DNA from: Theristus sp. LFF4_11
Lineage: Eukaryota; Nematoda; Chromadorea; Monhysterida; Xyalidae
NCBI GenBank assembly: GCA_030248135.1
Contig: JASANC010005765.1
Span: 1-64,000, forward strand
Direction of reading: 5' to 3'
Length of the DNA stretch: 64,000 nt
The notes beneath the pieces are model-generated. The model saw only the letters and a program-made list of their open reading frames with translations, searched no databases and was not told the DNA's origin. Made by a program: the position numbers and the translations under genes. How positions within the stretch are numbered: the stretch's first letter is position 1; the number at the start of each line of letters is the position of its first letter. Of the stretch, positions 33,401 to 44,237 are shown in pieces.

Positions 33401-34371
33401 ACGCACACACGCACATGCACACACGCACACGCACACGCACACACGCACATGCACACGCACACGCACACACGCACATGCACACACGCACACGCGCACACGC
33501 ACACGCACACATGCACACGCACACGCACACACGCACACGCACACGCACACACGCACACGCACACACGCACATGCACACACGCACACGCACACGCACACGC
33601 ACACACGCACACGCACACACGCACATGCACACGCACACGCACACACGCACATGCACACACGCACACGCACACGCACACACGCACACGCACACACGCACAT
33701 GCACACGCACACGCACTCGCACACGCACACACGCACAGCTACACATGCGCTGTTCGGCCCGCTGCTGCAATAACATACATGTGTATTTGTTTTTCTGCTA
33801 CTTACTGTGCTATCAGAAGAAAGTGCAAGGTCTTCAGACCAGCAGTTTGTCGAAATCAAAATTTCAACTGGAACGGAACCCATTTCTGTCTGAAATGTCA
33901 GGTGCTCGACAAGGATGGAAACGGCTCAATTTCAATCGCTGAACTGCGTCACGTTCTGATGAATTGCGGTGAACAGGCAACCGAGGCGGAAGTTAGTGAC
34001 ATCATCATACGAGCGGACACCAACCACGACGGACAGATCAAATATGAAGGTGTAGCAACGGTTGTTGTGGCAAGTTCACGGCGAAAAGAACATCATATCC
34101 GTTCCGTTTTTCACTGGCGTTCAACGAGTCAACATTTGTTGGACTTTTGAAAGTGACAACGAATGATGGTTTTGCCGACAGAAGGATTTGTCGTTTTTTG
34201 GAAAACTGAAAAGTCAAATAATCAACGCAAGTTTTTGGTACTTATTCACAAGAATGGCAATAGTTTCAAGTGATGTCTGATTAAAAATAAGCGCGTGCAC
34301 CATGTGAAAAAAACTGATAGAGATCTTTTCTTATTTCAGAATTTCATAAATTGATGCAGGGCAACTACTGA
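30495..34371 (+). CDS. Calmodulin-like four-EF-hand Ca2+ sensor (150 aa)
   Basis: Exons: 30495-30497 (ATG alone), 31225-31255, 32166-32309, 32941-33035, 33902-34049, 34340-34371; phases agree. An ATG-only first exon followed by a phase-0 intron is the classic calmodulin gene layout. The protein starts [17 protein letters not shown] and has four canonical 12-residue loops: [48 protein letters not shown]. All have acidic residues at positions 1 and 12 and Gly at 6, so all four could bind Ca2+. [12 protein letters not shown] is identical to calmodulin, but the central linker ([17 protein letters not shown]) and C-terminus (LMQGNY) diverge. DEDGSG.IDF..FLVMM recalls troponin C. It is most likely a divergent calmodulin paralogue; troponin C is less likely because the N-terminal extension is missing. 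No rival start codon fits. Confidence 0.9.
30680..31139. mobile_element. G-rich MITE (CCGTATTACC ends), second copy
   Basis: Inverted CCGTATTACC/GGTAATACGG ends, TA on both sides, and repeated blocks of the type GGTGGGGGGGATTATT. In intron 1 of the calmodulin-like gene. Confidence 0.85.
31854..32083. mobile_element. GACGTACGTC-type foldback MITE
   Basis: CGTTTATACCTGACGTATG and complementary CATACGTCACGTATAAAGG, with extra internal copies of GTCTGCATGAACGG. In intron 2 of the calmodulin-like gene. Confidence 0.7.
32313..32544 (+). mobile_element. CRE-bearing MITE at a splice donor
   Basis: Starts TTGTGGATTTATTC right after the first three intron bases (GTA, 32310-32312) of the calmodulin-like gene's intron 3. 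The right end is damaged where the next MITE begins. Confidence 0.85.
32543..32808. mobile_element. MITE with TACAGTATGGCCGA ends, second copy
   Basis: TATGGCCGATTAAACATGG at the left; TTATTCGGCCATACTGTA at the right; related to 16611-16892. Confidence 0.7.
33096..33737. repeat. CACACG-rich minisatellite (about 0.64 kb)
   Basis: Almost perfect alternating purine/pyrimidine built of CACACG, CACGCA and CATGCA words, with higher-order blocks. Lies in intron 4 of the calmodulin-like gene. Flanking sequence has AAAGTCCTAGTTT (33042) and GTCTTCAGACCAG (33830), resembling the inverted ends of the GT92 intron element. Confidence 0.9.
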
Positions 34372-34495
34372 ACGATTGCAAAGAGCGCGGTGATTTGTAA
34401 AAAGTTGCAACGGTTTCGTTCACGATGTTTTTGCAGACGGGTTAACCAACTTTTTCGAATGAAACTTGTTTTATCGTTAGCATTGATTCATTTAA

Positions 34496-34501
34496 AATAA
34501 A
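34496..34501 (+). promoter_or_regulatory. Poly(A) signal of the calmodulin-like gene
   Basis: AATAAA 125 bp after the stop codon. Confidence 0.5.
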
Positions 34502-34681
34502 CTTGTTCGTAAAACGTCCAAGAAAAGAAATTGTTTGTTGGTTTTCGACAGCATGATTCATGGCAAGCAATGAAGATTTTGTGAATGAAACATCATTGAA
34601 CCTTGAAAATGGATAAATCTTAAAATGACTGCAATGTATAAAATTACCGCAAAAAGGTTTTCTTGAAATGGCCTCCCCGGG

Positions 34682-35337
34682 TGTAACGATCACTCTGGAC
34701 CTCCAACGCTCCGAATCCCCCGGCCTCGAACGCTGATGTGGGGATCAGAGCGCTCGGATCGTCGTCGACCTGCGCTTTTGTTCAAAGTGAAAACAAACGT
34801 TTGCGTTTGGTTGTGTGTGTGCGTGTCAGTCCTTAATATTTCCACAGTTAATTCACAATTCAATTCGTTTCTCTCTTTTCTTTTATTATCATTTATTCGA
34901 ATAAAACAGTCGACAGAAGAAGAATAAAACGGCGCCGCTTCGATAGAACTTTCTCGACGTTAATACAGGAAAGACGGTCAGTAGCTCAAGAAGCAGAAGA
35001 ATAAAACACGAACTGGCGCTAACTGACACCGATCTATAGCCGGGCACGGTTATTTATATAGTAAGTCACGTGACACCGGATTAACTGGGTTAGGAATGAA
35101 ACAACCAATCAACACACAGAAACAGACAACACAAACCAATCAGACGCGACCACCACTACCAATCAGAAACGAGTAGACGAGCCTGCATACACGCACCCTG
35201 TTATACGCAGTCACGCCAGGCACTCCCAGCACGCGAAAAGAGAACGGTGCGCCGCAAGGAAGCATGAGGCTAAAGTAGGCCATTACATTCTGAAAACACA
35301 GGTTTCCAGATGTGCGGGCAACCCAACTTCCGTAACA
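34682..35337. mobile_element. Possible solo LTR
   Basis: Starts TGTAACG and ends CGTAACA (TG...CA with a short inverted end) and contains an AATAAA and a TATTTATATAG stretch. No target duplication was found, so this is tentative. Confidence 0.25.
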
Positions 35338-35686
35338 CATCGAAAAAGCCTAAGCTTTAAAAACCGAAGCTTAAAAACCACAACCGCATTGAGTCGCAGG
35401 TCTTAAAAAAGATAATATCCTAAACTGCTCTGCGATTTTTTTCAACAAAAGTAATCGGTGCGAACGAATGGGCACCAGATAGATAACCACCAATTTTTTT
35501 CAAAAACAAAATCGGCGCTACAAAAAGTATAAGAAAAAAAGCGAAAGTGCCGATTTTCTTTCTGGAGGAAATGGAAATCTGAAAATCAACAAAAATAAAT
35601 GCATGCATGCTATTAGGGTTGTTTGTTAACAAAAAATAAACCTGAAAAAAACTAAATAAAAAGCAACCAAAAACGGGATATAAAGC

Positions 35687-35818
35687 TAATAGTAGGTAAT
35701 TATTGGTGATTATTAGGATAATTCCTGTGTTAATTGGCGTTCTGTGTCTATATAACCATACTAAACCAGTATTCTGGGTCTCTCGATAAACGACTGAACG
35801 AGGACCACAAGATCGTTT
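35687..35818 (+). repeat. 127-bp direct repeat, left copy (LTR-like)
   Basis: AGCTAATAGTAGGTAATTAT... to ...CGAGGACCACAA is repeated almost exactly, in the same orientation, at 38405-38531. It contains a TATA-like CTATATAACC. A sequence TGGTGAGTCGACAAGCC follows and could be a tRNA primer-binding site if the element reads on +. Confidence 0.7.
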
Positions 35819-35929
35819 GTGGTGAGTCGACAAGCCCGATCATCGTCAACCTTCTGTGAAGTCAGATACGCTACTGTTCGTCTGTTCTTAGTCGCTTTAT
35901 GCCCCGTGAGGTGCGACTATTCGTCAGCA

Positions 35930-36589
35930 ATGGCTCGCCGTGTAAGTCAACAAAGAAGGCGAATCGTCTATCGGCAGCAAGAATTCGACCGATACGACCC
36001 GTTTTATTTCGCCGACTACTTCCAAAGTCCGGAGCCCGTCCACAGAGCCGCCGACCGCTACATGACGCATTACTTTTACGGCCCGACGATTTCAAAAGAG
36101 CAAAGGCGTCGTCTGTTCAGTATTCCATTACCGCAGCTCGTCGTGTGGCTCTTACCGAAGATGATGACAGCTGAAGAACCACATGAGAAACATCAGGCAG
36201 TTGGGATCCCCGTCGAAGCGGCTGAGAAACGCAAAGTTGAACGAATCAAAGCGGCCCGATGCAAGGAAGTGCGCAAGAGAAGAATAAAAAGAGCAACCCA
36301 GGCGAACGTCGAAAAGTTGACAAACGTCGACAAGAAAGCGACCAAAAGTGTGCCGATCATTCACGGAGAAAAGCACGTGATTCGTTTGAAGACGGAAGAC
36401 GCGATGCACAACTGTGACGTGAAAGCAACGGCAGAATCGATTGGAGAGGTTGTGTCAATCAAAACAGCCGCGACATCAAGTGCCATCGAGTTCAAGGCGT
36501 GTGTCGTTGAGGAAGTCGCACCGAAACGCCTCGTGTTCCATGAAGTTGGTTTCGTGCCGATGACGCCGATAAACAATCAGAAACGTTAG
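35930..36589 (+). CDS. Hypothetical basic protein (219 aa) inside the repeat-bounded element
   Basis: Not recognised. The ORF is open from 35819 without an ATG; the first ATG is 35930 (MARRVSQQRRRIVYRQQEFD). It has an arginine-rich N-terminus, an aromatic/proline segment (RYDPFYFADYFQSPEP), a Lys/Arg-rich middle (KRKVERIKAARCKEVRKRR), then a Val/Ala-rich tail. No transmembrane segment. The codon pattern looks coding and the ORF is far longer than chance. It starts about 110 bp after the left 127-bp repeat, in the place where a retroelement's first ORF (gag-like) would sit, and it runs opposite to the protease ORF. A gag-like or accessory role is only inferred from position. Confidence 0.55.
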   Translation: MARRVSQQRRRIVYRQQEFDRYDPFYFADYFQSPEPVHRAADRYMTHYFYGPTISKEQRRRLFSIPLPQLVVWLLPKMMTAEEPHEKHQAVGIPVEAAEKRKVERIKAARCKEVRKRRIKRATQANVEKLTNVDKKATKSVPIIHGEKHVIRLKTEDAMHNCDVKATAESIGEVVSIKTAATSSAIEFKACVVEEVAPKRLVFHEVGFVPMTPINNQKR

Positions 36590-36804
36590 GACGATGGTTG
36601 CGGTCGACAGTGGAAGCTTTATCAGACGCTATCTGACTCCAAAACAACCCCCAAATCACACAAACACGGCACTTATATACAAACGGAATCACCAATTATC
36701 TGCTAATTATCTCCTTTAATCACCTATTATCTACTTTTCCCCCCTTAAAGCGGGAAAAAGGCACAACACAAGCTTGAACACACAGTTCCAATTTCAATAT
36801 CAAT

Positions 36805-37992
36805 TCAATATTCACACTGAAGAACGAATCCGCCATCGACGAACGATTTCTTGAATTCAGCACATTGATGAACATCGCCGTTGATTGACTTCCGAATTCG
36901 CTCATCCACTGAACATCGTCGTCGAATGCCTCGAACAATCGCCTCAACGAAGGATTCCTCAGCTGTCCAACATTTTCTGGTTGCACCTGTTTCTTTCCCC
37001 TGACAACAATTTCCGAACGACGTTTTCCTCCGATCTTTGATCAACGCTGTCGGCTTTTTTATATGACGATTGGTGCTCAATTCGTTGTTTCCGTTCGGGA
37101 ACACTTGAGGCAACATCCGCTGAACTGATTCCTTGTTTCTTGACGGGTCATCTCCTCGCTGACATTGATTTGTCACTTTGTACTGGAATGCGTGTGACAA
37201 CAACGTCAATCCAATGAACGTCATCGCGAAAAGAATCCAAAACTTCTTGAACAGGAAAGTTGCACAGCAAAAATGCGACATCCGAATGTTCTGGTTATTT
37301 TCAGTTGCTGCCGATTTTCTCTTTGAGCTCTGACTTTCTGGCCTGTTCTGTTTTCGTGTGTTTCCATTCTTTGACGAACAGCGCATTCGACGCATGCACA
37401 ATTGCTCGCACGATTTCTTGCTCTTAATAAGTCGCAATTCTTTGTTGTTATTTGTTGTGACTTTGATCGCGAGCTTCTTCAATTTATTTCGGCCAATTAT
37501 CATATCAATATCGTCATCCAAATCATCCGTGACTGAAAACTGACACCAATGAATCGTTTGTCCGTCGACTGACAACGTTGCACGGCATGTGCCTTCCACT
37601 CGTACAGGCGTGCCGTTCACTGCTCGCATTGTGTGCCCGTTGGTTGTATCGATCTTGAATCCACGCTCCACTGCGTATTTCTTCGAAAGAAGCATTCCAT
37701 CGGAACCTGTGTCAACACAATAGTGCTGAACAACTTCGTCTTCCAGGATCGGACGTTCGAACTCTCCGTTATCCAATTCAAGCGGAGGAAACAAAACGTT
37801 GGTTGCCTTCAAGATGCCAACTTTTTGCTGTGGCTGTACTGATTCAACATCAACATTCTGTTTCGGCTGGAACTGCTGACGGCTTGTGCTTTGCCGATTT
37901 TGGTCATTTTGGCTGGTGTTGTGCCAATTTGGCATTTGGTTGAACGATCGCTGTCCACACGAATCGTAGTGTACTTCGTTGTTGTATGGCAC
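36805..37992 (-). CDS. Retroelement ORF with retropepsin-like aspartic protease domain (395 aa)
   Basis: The minus frame stays open upstream of the first Met to about 38090. The protease motif DTGSD is at residues 94-98, and the matching hydrophobic-Gly motif DIDMIIGRNKL at 161-171, the spacing expected of a retroviral-type aspartic protease. A Gln/Asn-rich N-terminal part and a basic, Cys-rich region precede a hydrophobic segment (about 243-270, FWILFAMTFIGLTLLSHAF). No reverse transcriptase, RNase H or integrase follows, so it is a remnant or a non-autonomous element. It runs opposite to the 35930-36589 ORF between two direct repeats. A domesticated protease cannot be ruled out. Confidence 0.7.
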   Translation of the reverse strand: MPYNNEVHYDSCGQRSFNQMPNWHNTSQNDQNRQSTSRQQFQPKQNVDVESVQPQQKVGILKATNVLFPPLELDNGEFERPILEDEVVQHYCVDTGSDGMLLSKKYAVERGFKIDTTNGHTMRAVNGTPVRVEGTCRATLSVDGQTIHWCQFSVTDDLDDDIDMIIGRNKLKKLAIKVTTNNNKELRLIKSKKSCEQLCMRRMRCSSKNGNTRKQNRPESQSSKRKSAATENNQNIRMSHFCCATFLFKKFWILFAMTFIGLTLLSHAFQYKVTNQCQRGDDPSRNKESVQRMLPQVFPNGNNELSTNRHIKKPTALIKDRRKTSFGNCCQGKETGATRKCWTAEESFVEAIVRGIRRRCSVDERIRKSINGDVHQCAEFKKSFVDGGFVLQCEY

Positions 37993-38404
37993 ATTACGTC
38001 GTTGCCAATTCGAGCGGCAGTGCGCTTCATGGTTGTACGGCCCATTTTCATACGAGCTTGAATTCGAACTCCATCGTCCTGCTGGTCAACTGAGATGTGC
38101 CTGTGCTGGCGTGATGTTCGTCCGTCCAAGGTGTCGCAACACGGTGAAGTGCGCGGTGATCCAATGCGTCTACGCAACCAGTGGCTCGGTCGTCATGTGC
38201 GCTGTTCCGGCGTCCGCTCTCCCTCAGTGTCGCCCGTCGTGTGCCACTCACAATGTTGGCTCGTCATGATGATGTTTGGTCGACGTGTGCGTTCGTCAGC
38301 ATTTCGATCACCAAGTGATAAAATTTATGCCAAGAATGATCTTTTACCACCGTGATATGTGATACGCTTTCCACTACTTTTTCTTCTGTTTGTAGGGGGA
38401 AGAA

Positions 38405-38531
38405 GCTAATAGTAGGTAATTATTGGTGATTATTAGGATAATTCCTGTGTTAATTGGCGTTCTGTGTCTATATAACCATACTAAACCAGTATTCTGGGTC
38501 TCTCGATAAACGACTGAACGAGGACCACAAC
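38405..38531 (+). repeat. 127-bp direct repeat, right copy (LTR-like)
   Basis: Near-identical to 35687-35813, which implies recent insertion or homogenisation. Followed by A/T-rich DNA without a gene up to 38841. Confidence 0.7.
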
Positions 38532-38841
38532 ATCTTTGTATAAAATCGAAATTATTTTCCCCAATATGTTTTGAAAATTTCATTTTTGGCACAATTTTTT
38601 GGAAGTTCAACAAATTTTTTGACGTTACTATTTACTTATTAGTACTACATAAGGGCTCGAATTGAAAAAAATTCTTTGAAAAAATCTTTTATTTTTTAAT
38701 TAATTAAAAAACGAATTTTGAGTAATTTGTAAAAATGCCGATTTAAAAAAAATCGAAATTATTTTTCTCTATTATGCTTTGAAATTCCCTTTTTTGGCAC
38801 AATTTTTTGAAAGTTCAACAAATTTTTTTAAGCTTCTCCTT

Positions 38842-41800
38842 ATGTATCGACATCATCGTAGTCGAGGCGAAATCGAGCCGCTCGGCTTGTTCCTGGTGTC
38901 GAAAGGGACGAAGGGTGATCGACTTTTGTTTCGCTATCCGTTTGAGCCGGAACGTGATTCCGCAAATGCAGGTTGTTGTTATTTTCGTGCTTGTCTTGTT
39001 TTGTTTTGTTTTGTTTCGAGTGTTTGTTTCGCCTCGAAGGACAACCTTGTTTCGAGATGCGTGTTATTGTGAGTAAATGATTCGAGTGAGTGAATGAGTG
39101 AGAGACAATTTTCTCGGAATCGTTATCGTTGCTCAGAATTGTGTCTTGTTTCGGCTGATTCGTTTCGTTTAGCTGTCAGAATTTTTTTGCAGCTGTTTTA
39201 CTATTGATTTTTTTGTTTCTCGTTATTTTGGTTTTTCTTGGTTTGTTTCTGGAAAACACCGGTTTTGTTATCGTGTTCATGAAACGAAACGGAACGGTCG
39301 ACGGAAGTGGAACTGAACATTTTTCTTCTTGTTGCAGTGGAAGTCGCCGTCAACCCTTGCGTTCCCTACAGTGTCCGCCAACCCCAATCGATCGCTGCGA
39401 CGCCGCGCGTCTATCAATATGAACGGCATGTGCAGTCTATCTGTAAATTTATGACAATCAGCTGATTGGTTGGTTGCACGCACACATATTCAGTCCAGCT
39501 CTATTACATATCCAACTAGCTGATTGGTTGGTGACCACATGGTGCATGCATTGCTGTGCAGGCACTGCTACGGAGGCGGGGTTTGGTTTGCACAGAATGC
39601 ACGTATCACGTGATCAGACCCACCATCCAATCGGCTAGTTGGATATGTCATGGAGTTCGACTCTCTGATGCCAAAGAAAACATGAAGGCAGATCTGGAAC
39701 GGTGTTTTTTTTTTATTGTGGAGGTTATTTTGATCATTTGATTTGGTCGTTGTGAGAAAATGACAATTTATTATTATTTTTTAATTTCTTTTTTTTTCAG
39801 ACCGCCGGCAAACAGCAGCAACGATTTCCTGGCCGGGTACGTCTGCACGAAATGTCATTAATTGGTGCCAGATTTCAACTGAAATCGGTCGTTTTTTGTC
39901 CCGTAGGGATTTTGTTTAATTGCACCCAAAAACGCCCATATGAGACCGAATATGTCTTTCTTTTCTTTCCGAACCCATCCCGCTCTTTTGTCGTTCGCGC
40001 TCTCTGTATTCTGCTGAAAAAATGTCAGACATGTTTAAACAAACGGCCTTTAAACTGCACGAATCGCGAGACGAAAATTGTTTGCAAGTTTGATAATGAG
40101 GTTCATAACAAACGGTCTTTAAGAGTGCACGAATCGCCAGACGGCTTGCCAAACTCGACGTCCCACTTTCAGACTGCCGGAAGATTTCGTCGCGTTTCTG
40201 TTCAGCGTTCGTCCGGCGTTGTGCGGCCAACGATTCGAGCTGAAATTGAACGACACGCGATTCGTCGGCTTTCCGCAGCAGGTTGCGTCGTTTGCTTTTG
40301 TTTTATTTACTTTCGTGTTTACTTTTAGGTGCTTTCTTTGGCAGCGATCATAGTAGTGTCGGTCCAAACCACTTTCGCTCATATGTTATCGGATCATGGT
40401 GCCATTTTCACTTTGTTCGTTGCTGGGCGACATTTGCCCCGCCCGCCCCCATGGAAACCCATTGGTTTTTCGGTGATTTTTTTCAGGAATGGTTGATTTA
40501 CCATTCCTCGGGCCCTGGGTTTTTTTTGCAGAAAAACGTCGGTTTTTTGCAGAAATTTTGGACCGTTTGCAGAAATTTTTTAGTAGATTTCTGCAAATTG
40601 CAGAAACAGATTTGCATACAAACTTTGGTTCTGCAATATTCATTTTGTGCTCAGTGCTTAACTGAGGTTTCACACCATCATGGAAAAATTTCAAATAGTT
40701 TTTTGTCAAAAACAGCTGTTTCGGCGGTTGCTGTAGCGCAATGATTGGCGTTTTGTTTTGCCTTCGTGAAGAAAATCGGAGTATTTCAAATTCGAAAAAT
40801 AAACCAGAATCAGATCAATTATTATTATTGTTTGTTGATCATTATTGATTGAATTATTGTTTTCTGTTAGGCTTTCTGTTTGGAATTAGAATGCAGTGAT
40901 CCATCATCCACACAACAGAAGATACAAAAATAAGACATTGGCGGAGGTACGGTGCGCAAGTTTGTCGTCGAGCTTGTCGAGAATCTCAGCAATCGATTCG
41001 AAGACGCGCGCAACGTTCTCAAGGCTGCCAAAATATTCTGCCGTCTGAGATAGATGGATCTGAACAGCTGCTGGTGTACGGAAATGCCGATCTGCTGTAT
41101 TTGCACCAGTTTTATTCATCAATTTTGCCGGGCAAGAGCAGTATCGCTGATGAATGGAAACGATTCAAATGCGAACGAATTCAGTTCCCTGGTCCGAGTA
41201 TAACTGCAGGCAAGCATGCAGTATCTGGGGAGGAAAACAGAGGCGATACAAAATCAAACCAAACAAAGTGAACTGCACCTTTGAGAACGTCGAACCGACC
41301 GAAGCCATCGCTTTGATTGCGGAATTTGAGCTATGAGGGTTTTCATTTGATATTAATTGTTGTGTTGTTGTTAGGTTGAATGGTTTGAAACGAATGATTG
41401 GTGATTTGTTCGGTTTGGCAATCTGGTTTGGTTTTGGTGTTTTTTCTGAATTTTTGAAAAATTTGCGGTAAGACGATGCAATTGGCAATTGCAATTCTGA
41501 GCATCGCTAAGAAATGATGCTCAGAACGAAAAAAATGACATTAAACAAGCACAAAAACCATTTTCGTCATGTTTTTTTTGAAATTTGCAGAAACCAAATT
41601 TCATTTGCAGAATTTTTTTGCGAAATTTCTGCAAATTGCAGAACCGACTTTTTGAAAAAAAAAACCTAGCTCGGGCCACGAGGCCGCGTTGTCCTAGTTC
41701 TGAGGACTATGTGCTGATAGCAAAAGAAAATTTCTAATTTTTTAATCCATTTAAGTTGCGCAGTTTTTGCGTTTTTTTCTTCAAATTTTAATCGATTTTT

Positions 41801-44196
41801 TTAGGTCACCCTTCTGAGGACTATGTGCTGATAGCAAAAGAAAATTTCTAATTTTTTAATCCATTTAAGTTGCGCAGTTTTTGCGTTTTTTTCTTCAAAT
41901 TTTAATCGATTTTTTTAGGTCACCCCACGCCATCGCAGTCACCGCGAGAAAAAGGACGAAGACACGCCCTATATCCTGCATTTCTGTTTGATTTTCGTGC
42001 TAAGCGTGAGCTGTTTTTATTCTATTGTCAAGAAATATTCTAATCAAAACCGCTTTTTCATAGATTTTCACTCGAAACTGTGTATGATCACCAGAGAGTT
42101 TTTGTTTGATTCGCCTGATCTTGATCAGTCGGAGAAATGAGATGAAAAACAGATAAATAGAATTTTAGTTGCGTAAATAGGGGGAGGGGCTCATCAGAGT
42201 CGAAAAACAAGCAAGTCTCTCACGGTTTTTGCGACTTTGTTGTTGTTGTTGGTGATTTTAGGCGATGTTTTAGCGCCAGGGCTAACCCAGAAAAGCGTAC
42301 AGAACGCCATGTCGAGTAGGGCGCCCATGGAGTTTTCTCTGTCATTAAGTGCCTACACACCCCTCGGGCGGGGCTCGATCCCCCGAGCGCACAGACACAA
42401 GAGTCTAACGCGCTACCACCCAGGCCACGGCGCGGTGACTTTCGTTACACGTTTCGTCCACTTTTGCAGGCGTCCGCCAGTAAGTCGGTGGTGACGTCGT
42501 TTCAAGAGCTCAGCAAGCAATTGGCACTTTCGTTCGACCACGAGGAGTCTCGATGCGGCTACCTCAGTCGCCAAGCATTTCTGATGAACAAATGCCTGGA
42601 CGAGGCGAATCGCGAGCCGCAAGGTTGCCCGGCCGTTTTTGGTTTTAGTTTTTTTCGTCGTCGTTTGTTTTTCTGGCGCATCTGCCTGCGGCTTGGTTTT
42701 GGTTTTATGAAACAAGCCAATTGGAGTCCAATAGAGGTGTGCAACTACTCCACCTTGAGATGAGCGCCTCCATATCTTTATGGGATCACAAAATTTCCAC
42801 GCAGCATGTCGCAGAACTGAAATCAGATTGGCGATGAACAGGAAAAGGAGAGTAAAATCTTTTTTCAGTAAGAAACCGGTTTGATTTTCGGTTTTAAAAA
42901 ACCGACCGCAGAAAATTTGAATGTTTTTTTGTTGAAATCGGTGAAATTTGAGATTTGAATCTGAGAACGTTTTCTCCCGACCAAAATGATTTTCCAGCTT
43001 TTCCATCCCTAAATCCAATCACGTTTTTTGTCTCTTTTTATTCAGCGACCGCCCAGAATCCGTACAGCCTGATGCTGCAGCGCAGTGAATTGGCGTGCGA
43101 CTTGAAGCTGATCTATGAAGAGTACGTTCGAAGTGTGCTTGTTGAAATCGGACACTTTTTCTCGTAGAACACAGAGCATGCAATGCTTTGAATTTGCAGT
43201 GAGAAGAAGAAAACTGGATTTCAAACACCGCATTTTTTGGTAAATTATGTCTTTGAGCTACTTCGACTCCGTTCTTTCTTTTTTTCGCAAGCTCAGTGTT
43301 ATATTTGATTGCAAGGTCACACAAAAATTACAGCATGTTCGTTTAAAGCTGTTATTTCACACATTGTACAGTCCATCGGGATGATATATGCAACATGACG
43401 TAATGACCAACCAATCAGTACTGAGAATTGCTGTAACCAACCAATCAGCGGTGAGAATTGCTATGACCAACCAATCAGCGGTGAGAATTGCTATGACCAA
43501 CCAATCATCTAGTTGCATATATTAGCGAGATAGACTACAAATCAACGTGCGTTTCTTTCTAGTGTCACCGACTACGGTATTGTCGACATGCATGTGAACA
43601 GCTGGGTTCAAGTGTCGTTTTGCCTGCCGCAAAAGGTGCTCACATTGAAAGGCCTGAGCGCGTCGGCGGTTAGTGGCGCGTAGTCTCTTGTTGTTTTGGT
43701 TTCAATTTTTCAACTTTTTTATACGAATCATCACATAGAAATCAGTTGAGCTGCTTTGATTGGCTGCTTTTGAATTTGACTCAACTGATTGGTTGAACCA
43801 ACTCGGTTAAGCCAATCAACATCCAAGGAATTTGCCATTTATGTTTTTTTTTCACTTGCCACTCGATTTTTTTGCAGCCGGAGAAGATCGAAATGGTGTT
43901 GAAATACGTGCGGTTAGTTGTTCTTTTGAACCTTTTTGCCGTGAAAGAGACTGATTTATTTAGAGAGATTATATTCTGATTTATCGACTCCAATGGGTTT
44001 GCTCGCAAAGTATTCGAGCGTGTATTTTGCACGAGGACATTTAGCGCACGGACATTTGGCACACTCACTTTTCTCATACGGACTTTTCGCAGACGCACGC
44101 GAAATGTCCGTGTGTTGAAAACGTCCGCGAGAAGACCGTGTGGCACCAAATGTCTGTGCGTATAGTGTCGGTGTGTACAGGCATTTAATGACAGAG

Positions 44197-44237
<41 letters not shown>

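Noticed and set aside
33031..34150. Long His-Thr / Cys-Val ORFs around the CA array, up to 355 codons
   Set aside because: By-product of the array; the end of one runs into the real calmodulin exon 5 by frame coincidence.
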